Positions 58,333 through 64,000 of a stretch of DNA of 64,000 bases are shown here, one piece after another. This DNA comes from Adenophora triphylla var. japonica (lineage: Eukaryota > Streptophyta > Magnoliopsida > Asterales > Campanulaceae). The stretch is from contig JAFEMH010002505.1 of the NCBI GenBank assembly GCA_022495995.1, forward strand, positions 62,001-126,000, in the 5' to 3' direction. Every line of letters starts with the position of its first letter. Positions within the stretch are counted from its first letter, which is position 1. Under the pieces are notes generated by a model. The model saw nothing but the letters and a program-made list of their open reading frames with translations. It ran no database searches and had not been told where the DNA came from. The position numbers and the translations under genes are program-made.

Positions 58333-58569
58333 TTTCATCCGTCCCACCAAAATAGATACTTTTAGTCAAAAGGGTGTAACTTTGACCAATAATTTATATA
58401 AAAAATAATGATCCTAATAAAAATTTAAAAATTATTATTGAAAGTATTATCAATCGTGATACAATAATAATTTTTTAATTTTTATTAGAATCATTATTTT
58501 TTATATAAATTATTGGTCAAAGTTATATCCTTTTGACTAAAAGTATCTATTTTGGTGGGACGGAGGGAG
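58333..58569. mobile_element. Stowaway-type MITE, nearly perfect palindrome
   Basis: The halves are inverted copies over about 110 bp each (AAAATAGATACTTTTAGTCA on the left, its complement on the right). Right end GGTGGGACGGAGGGAG with TA; the left end TTTCATCCGTCCCACC is slightly decayed. 237 bp. It can fold into one long hairpin. Confidence 0.92.
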
Positions 58570-58571
58570 TA

Positions 58572-60101
58572 CATTATATATAAGTCAGATAAATAAAATT
58601 TACAAAAATCAGAGATGTGCGAACAAGTGGTGGGTATATGAAGCACTCATTTGAATTCTCATATAACAATTACATGGCGGGTTAAATAGACAGACTATAA
58701 AGCAAATTAATAAAGGTTGAAGTGCATTGAGCGATTCAATCATCCCATTTTTCCTTCAAAACATGAATGATTCTAAAATATTGATTTGCTTCAAATCAAC
58801 TAATCAATGAAATAACTGATTGTCTTTAAATTAACCTAATTACCCTATTCGCTCCCCCTATTAATTAAATACAAATGAATTATTACTTTTTCTCTTAGTC
58901 ACTATACCTAAACCCCTTTTTTTTCACAAAAATATCATTGATTTGCAAACTCTTAGTTTTGCAATTAAAAAAAGAAATATGAAAAAACAATGGTAAAAAT
59001 ATATTGAAACACATTTTGGGATAAAACAAATAATTTATCTTGGGATAAAAAGGTAATTTATTTTGAAATGTGGGTAATATTAATAACTGTTGCTTTTTTT
59101 TTTTTAACACGTATGAAAACTCCAAAACCCACAATTATTTTGAACATGAAATCCTTTCATTTAATAAAATGATATTTTTAACTTAATGTAAATATTAAAA
59201 TTCTATATTCGATACAAATTGTACAATATTAGTATTTAGAGGTTTTAAAAAATAAAAAAAGATATTTTATTCTTAAAATAATATAAAATAATGAAAATTT
59301 ATAACTTTTTTATTTAAAGTTTAATCAAATAATTGTATCTCTTTTGATGCATAAATTTGAATTATTTGTAAAGACAAATAAAATATACGTATGTCTGAAC
59401 AAACATGTATGTGTAGCTCATTTATTTTAAATGGTTATTGATTATGTATAACAATGCTATTTAGATTGTTTTTTTTAATATTATTGTTAATTTATTTGTT
59501 AATTAAAACTCCAAGAAAAGAATAAAATAAAAAACTGAGATTTTAGTGTTTCTTCGAACCATATTCTTAAATAATAATATAGAATTAATTTTCAATAAGT
59601 GTTATTTAGATGAACTTTCACAAATAAATAAAAAATTGGTAAACAAAAAGTATAAGAAAGGATTTTCAAAAACTAGGGTAATTAATTTGCATTGAAAAAT
59701 TATGTTGATTTTGTTTGGGTTATAAATTGTTTATTTATTGCTAATATAATAAACAAATGGTTTCTTAACTATTTCAAATTATTTTTCTTAAAAAACCCTT
59801 TTTATATGGGTTATTTTAAATAAAAACTATAAATAACTTTTTAAAAAAAAGAAAACTATTTTATAATATTGTTTAGAAAATATGAAGTATGACTTTTTAA
59901 AATTGTACCAAAAAAGACTTATTTTTAAAGACACGGATTAATGATTTTTTTAGAGTTTTTGATAATATTAATTACTTAGAAACTAGATAATTATTTCTAT
60001 TTAATTATAATCATGCAAATAAAATGAGATTGTTATAGTAATTATCTTGATTTATTTCATGTTATCTATCTATGTTTTTTTTATTGTGCGTTTAACTTAT
60101 A
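58572..60101. other. AT-rich intergenic DNA, no gene seen
   Basis: Low-complexity A/T sequence. The frame 58895-59134 on the minus strand has a Phe/Lys-rich composition typical of chance frames in AT-rich DNA. Confidence 0.5.
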
Positions 60102-60396
60102 CTCCCTTCGTCTCAGTTCACTTAGGAAATTTTGAAATGGCATGAGAATTAAGGAATATTATTATAGTATTAGGAGAGAGAATGAGTGGAAAAAGTGTTA
60201 TGAATGTGAAAAATTAAATAGGAGAGAGAATGAGTGGAGGGAATAGTAATTATAATGGTGTTGTGAGTATTAAAATAATGTAGGAGAGAGAATGAGTGGA
60301 GGGAATAGTGATTTAAGGTTTTGATTTTGGGAATTTTTAAGTGAAGCGAGACGCCCAAAATGAAAAGTTTTCTTAAGTAAGGTGGGACGGAGGGAG
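60102..60396. mobile_element. Stowaway-type MITE
   Basis: Left end CTCCCTTCGTCTCAGTTCAC, right end AAGGTGGGACGGAGGGAG, TA flanks. The interior contains duplicated AGGAGAGAGAATGAGTGGAG blocks (about 60170-60310), shared with the copies at 4443, 6810 and 8227. Confidence 0.88.
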
Positions 60397-60429
60397 TAGG
60401 TGTTGGACTAGTTAAAGAATTAAAGATTG

Positions 60430-60700
60430 ATGAGCGCGGGGAAGGCAAGCCATGGGACGCATGGAAACACATGGGCCGACCATATGAGGCATGGGTAAGG
60501 CAAACAATGGGACACATGGCCACACATGGGCCGGCCAGATGGGGCATTGGAGTGTCAATTTGGGGGCATGGGGGTTTTGTTAAGGGCCCTTGGCCTGGGT
60601 CTTGATGCCATGGCTGGGCATTGCTAAGCAAAAGTGGGTTGGATATACCATACCATGGGCTGCCAGCCATGGCACCCTTTGACACCCAACATTTCATAAC
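60430..60700. repeat. CATGG-rich GC island
   Basis: In an otherwise AT-rich region this stretch repeats GCCATGGG, ACACATGGGCC and GCCATGGC at irregular spacing (for example ATGGAAACACATGGGCCG and ATGGCCACACATGGGCCG, about 68 bp apart). The overlapping minus-strand frame is Pro/His-rich and without homology I recognise. Confidence 0.5.
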
Positions 60701-61449
60701 TCTAATAACTTGCCCGTTTCTCCCCTGTTAACTTAAAGGTCAACAACATTAATTAATTCCAAAGTTTTCAATAAATACACAAATTCCACAAAATTTATAT
60801 AAATCAAAATAATAACAGATAATTCAAATAAGCCAAAATCTTGTAAAAAACTAGTTTTTTTGTAACATAAGAAAAAAAAACTAGTTTTAAAGCACCAAGT
60901 CTAACTAATAAAGGCGATGAACGATTCTGAAAACTAGTTTTTTTATAACATTTTGAAAAAAAAAACTAATTTTTCACAATAGTTACTCTTCAAATAATTA
61001 TCCAAAATTCCTTTTTAATGAAATGAATATTTTACTCCATGGTCAATATAGTCAAAACTCTGTCAACTGAAGTAAAATGTGTGATAAAGTTGAGTGAATT
61101 GAGAATATAATAGTCAAAAATACTATTCATAATTTATTTAAGTGAGTAAAAAGGTGGCAAATATTTTTTTTTTTAAATTGTTGAACTTTACGAGGATAAA
61201 GTTATCCTAAACAATATTCATTATTTGTCATTTTAATAATAAAATAAAGTAAAAAGGTTATAATGAGAGGAACTAAAAATTCACTAATTATTTTTTATCA
61301 ACTTTCTCTTTTTATATTTTTCATAATTACAATTTTTTTTTAATTTTCATATAAAATCAATCACGAAACATCAAACTGGGACGGGGGAGTATAACATTTG
61401 GATGCCAAACTAATGTTTAATTTTATTGTTGATCAGAAAAAAAATGATA

Positions 61450-64000
61450 CTCCCCCTGTCCCACTTCAAATGAGCCAAGCCATGGGATCATTTCACGATT
61501 CTTAAGAAAAATGAATAAAAAATTGAAAGTGGGTAGAAGATTAGAGGAGAGAGAATGTAAAAATTAAAAATTTAATATTTCCCCCACTTTTTCATTCCAC
61601 TAACCCAAGTAATTAAAATCCAAGTAATTAAAAGTACAAACAAGGACTATAATTAAAAATGCAAACATCGGTAAGAGGGAATGTAGGAGGGAAAATTCAA
61701 TTTCCCTTTCTTTATAAAAAACACCATCTACTGGGACTATATATACAACCACTTCAGACTACAATGTTCAGCAAAAGCAACTTCAGGAAATAATTACAAC
61801 AACTTCAGACTAAAATGTTCAGCAACAAGTTCAGCAAATAATTACAACAACATTAGCAAGTTCAAATGAGTTACAAAATGTTATTCACTCAAGAAAAACA
61901 GTGCATAGCTGACTTCTTGCTTCAAAATCATAAAGATGGGCGAATTATCAACAGCGGTGTAGCTGAAGCTTCAAAAAAGTGGGGAGTTAACAGAAGCACA
62001 ATTAAACGAATCTGGTCTACTGCAAAACAATAAAAGGCAGCTGGATTACCAATCAATTTAAAGTCAAAAAAGTTTGGAAGACAAGGGGCTAAGCAAATAA
62101 AAATCGATGAGGCAAAAGTAATGGTAATACCACTCAAATCACGGTGCATAATAAGGAGACTAGCTCAAAAGCTTGATGTGAGCAAAATTATAGTTGGAAG
62201 ATGGGTATCTAAAGGAGTTATAAGAAGTCACACAAATGCAATCCGTCCGGAACTCAGTGAAGCAAACAAAATTCACAAGTTACGATTCTCAGTTTCGAAG
62301 TTAATGCATGACAACTTGCTCAATTCAACTACATTTAAGGACATGCATTGTGATGTGCACATAGATGAAAAATGGTTTAATCTCTCACAAGTTAGTGAGA
62401 GATATTACATGCTACCAAATGAAAGAGATCCACATAGAACATGCAAGTCAAAAAAGTTCATTCCAAAAATAATGTTTATGTGTGCGGTGGCTAGGCCATT
62501 ATTTGGGAGTAATGGTGAGGTTATATTTGATGAAAAGATTGAAATTTTCACTTTTACCTTCAAAGAGCCCGCAAAAAGGAATAGCAAAAATAGACCAAGA
62601 GGAACCCTAGTGACCAAATCTATTGAGTCAATTACCAAAGAAGTGATCAAAGATACCCTAATCAATAAAATCATACCATCAATCAAACAAATTTGGCCAC
62701 CTTTTGCAAGCAAGAATATCATAATACAACAAGATAATGCAAGACCACATATTAGCGATGATGATCAAGATTTTTGGGCAGCAGCTTCCTCTGATGGGTT
62801 TAACATTATCCTAGCTTGCCAACCACCTAACTCTCCAGACTTTAATGTACTAGACTTGGGGTTTTTCAGGGCAATGCAATCACTGCAAACAGAAACAGCC
62901 TCTTATACCCTTGATGAACTACTAGTTGCAGTGCATGAGGCTTTTTATGAACTATCAGCAAGTACTTTATAAAGTATTTTTGTCATCACAAAATTGCATG
63001 GTAGAGATTATGAAGATTTTTTGGAGCAATAATTATCATGTGCCTCATATGGGTAAAGCTGCACTAGAAAGGCTAGGACTACTTCCTAGTGATGTACAAG
63101 TAAATAGTGCAATGGTGAGAGGCTGCATTGACTACATAGTACAACAACAACAAACAAATGATATTGAAGAGTTGATGACACAAATGGGCTACATAGATCA
63201 ACGAAGACATATGGTGCAGTGAAGACACTTTTTGAGGTATACCGTGAATGTTTTCACTTTTTGAGATGTAAAATTGTGCACACTTTTTGTAATCGCAAGT
63301 ACTACACTTTTGGCCATTTGTGAACTGATGTAATGAATGACAGTTAAATGATGTAATGAACAACTATGAGTTGTATTTTGAGAATGTAAAGACTGATATC
63401 TATTCAAGACCCCTTTTTATTGCCCCAGACTTGTTTCTTACTTAGCTACTTTGCATAGTTAGAAAGACTGGTTCTATTTTCCAGTAAGAACCCTTTTTTG
63501 TGGAACATCCAAAAGGAATAGCATGCCCTTTTCAGAAAAACTGCAAGTATAAAACAAAACACAAACGAGAACTTAAAATTACAGATTTAACAAAAATGAT
63601 ACTGAGAATAAAAGTAAACATCCATTCCATCAGTAACAGTCGCTCAGAAACTGCAACAGAGTCTAAATTCTCAGAGACTCCACATGCGCATTCACTAAGA
63701 TTGGCTAAACTAATCAACAAAATCAAGCCTCGGAAACATATTTGACTTAAACCAACTTAGATTGGCCAGGACAATCAACAAAATGAAGCTGCAGAAACAT
63801 ATTTAACTTGAACCAACTTAGATTGGTTAAGCCAATCAACAAAATCAAGCTGCGAAAACATAATTGACTTAAATCATGTAGGTTCTGCGGAGCAATATAC
63901 AGCAAATTACTCAAACAAAGTTTCCAATTGGATAGATGGTTGACAAATAGGGCTCAATTTGACACGTTCAATTGCTTTGACATGTCAAAGCAGATCTGAA
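61450..64000 (+). mobile_element. Plant mariner-like element (MLE), right end not in the window
   Basis: The left terminus CTCCCCCTGTCCCACTTCAA follows TA (61448-61449) and resembles the Stowaway ends in this window (CTCCCTCCGTCCC). A mariner transposase gene starts 416 bp inside. No right terminus (GGGAC.GAGGGAG) is seen before 64000, so it is either beyond the window or lost. 63223-64000 shows no gene; a triplicated AAATCAACAAAATCAAGCTG / TTGGCCAGGACAATCAAC phrase lies at 63700-63860. Confidence 0.65.
61866..63222 (+). pseudogene. Plant mariner (DD39D-type) transposase, one stop and one frameshift
   Basis: Reading starts MSYKMLFTQEKQCIADFLLQ and has a helix-turn-helix region (VAEASKKWGVNRSTIKRIW), then an in-frame TAA at 62031-62033. 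The same frame continues with a second DNA-binding part (LAQKLDVSKIIVGRWVSKGV). Catalytic blocks are visible: HIDEKWFNL (first Asp, about 62358), IIQQDNARPH (second Asp, about 62728) and NSPDFNVLDLGFFRAMQSLQ (third Asp, about 62830). These are the DD39D signatures of plant MLEs, which move by TA-targeted cut and paste. Near 62965 the frame shifts and the C-terminus (MVEIMKIFWSNNYHVPHMGK, then LERLGLLP) is read in the next frame up to 63222. This copy cannot make a full protein. Confidence 0.88.

Noticed and set aside
61030..61393. Possible MITE ending GGGACGGGGGAGTATA
   Set aside because: The right end is Stowaway-like, but the proposed left end (TACTCCATGGTCAA) pairs too poorly to claim an element.

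Overview
This is a stretch of nuclear DNA from a flowering plant, most likely a dicot. It is AT-rich, its genes have introns with GT..AG splice sites, and most of it is transposable elements. The element types (Mutator-like elements with plant mobile domain genes, Stowaway, Tourist and hAT MITEs, Helitrons ending in CTAG, a Ty3 Tat-lineage retrotransposon with an antisense ORF) and the gene families are plant-specific. I cannot name the species.

Host genes. (1) On the minus strand at 1043-5561 lie the first four exons of a PIG-W/GWT1-like inositol acyltransferase of GPI-anchor synthesis; the rest lies left of the window. (2) On the plus strand at 33482-36853 is a two-exon gene for a protein with three CCCH zinc fingers. 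(3) On the minus strand at 37573-38493 is an intronless ATL-type RING-H2 ubiquitin ligase gene, convergent with gene 2. (4) On the minus strand at 39413-43566 is a five-exon gene for a cinnamoyl-CoA-reductase-like Rossmann protein. All four reading frames close exactly across the splice sites I assign.

The stretch between genes 1 and 2 (5.6-32.5 kb) is a deep nest of transposons. A 10-kb MULE (5665-15656, 9-bp target duplication) sits about 95 bp upstream of the PIG-W start codon. It holds a 3.9-kb palindromic element with telomere-like minisatellites, a broken plant mobile domain (PMD) gene and an Ogre-like solo LTR. A second MULE (15783-23460, perfect 9-bp target duplication) carries another broken PMD gene, the N-terminal part of a MULE transposase, and a hAT element (18343-23031) that was itself entered by a Helitron (19122-22763) carrying exon fragments of nicotinate phosphoribosyltransferase and an SR45-like gene. 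A further Helitron on the minus strand (25005-30681) contains a young non-autonomous LTR element (25302-27188). An older relative of that LTR element (2871-4908) lies in a MULE-type element inside intron 2 of the PIG-W gene.

Right part. A 12.8-kb Tat-lineage Ty3 retrotransposon (43973-56732, TSD CTCTT) has decayed gag-pol on the minus strand and a spliced antisense ORF on the plus strand. It is followed by AT-rich intergenic DNA with Stowaway MITEs and, at 61450-63222, a degenerate plant mariner transposase gene whose left terminus resembles the Stowaway ends found throughout the window.

Most insertions are supported by target-site duplications read directly from the sequence, so the order of events can be reconstructed. 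All identities come from motif recognition, without database searches.
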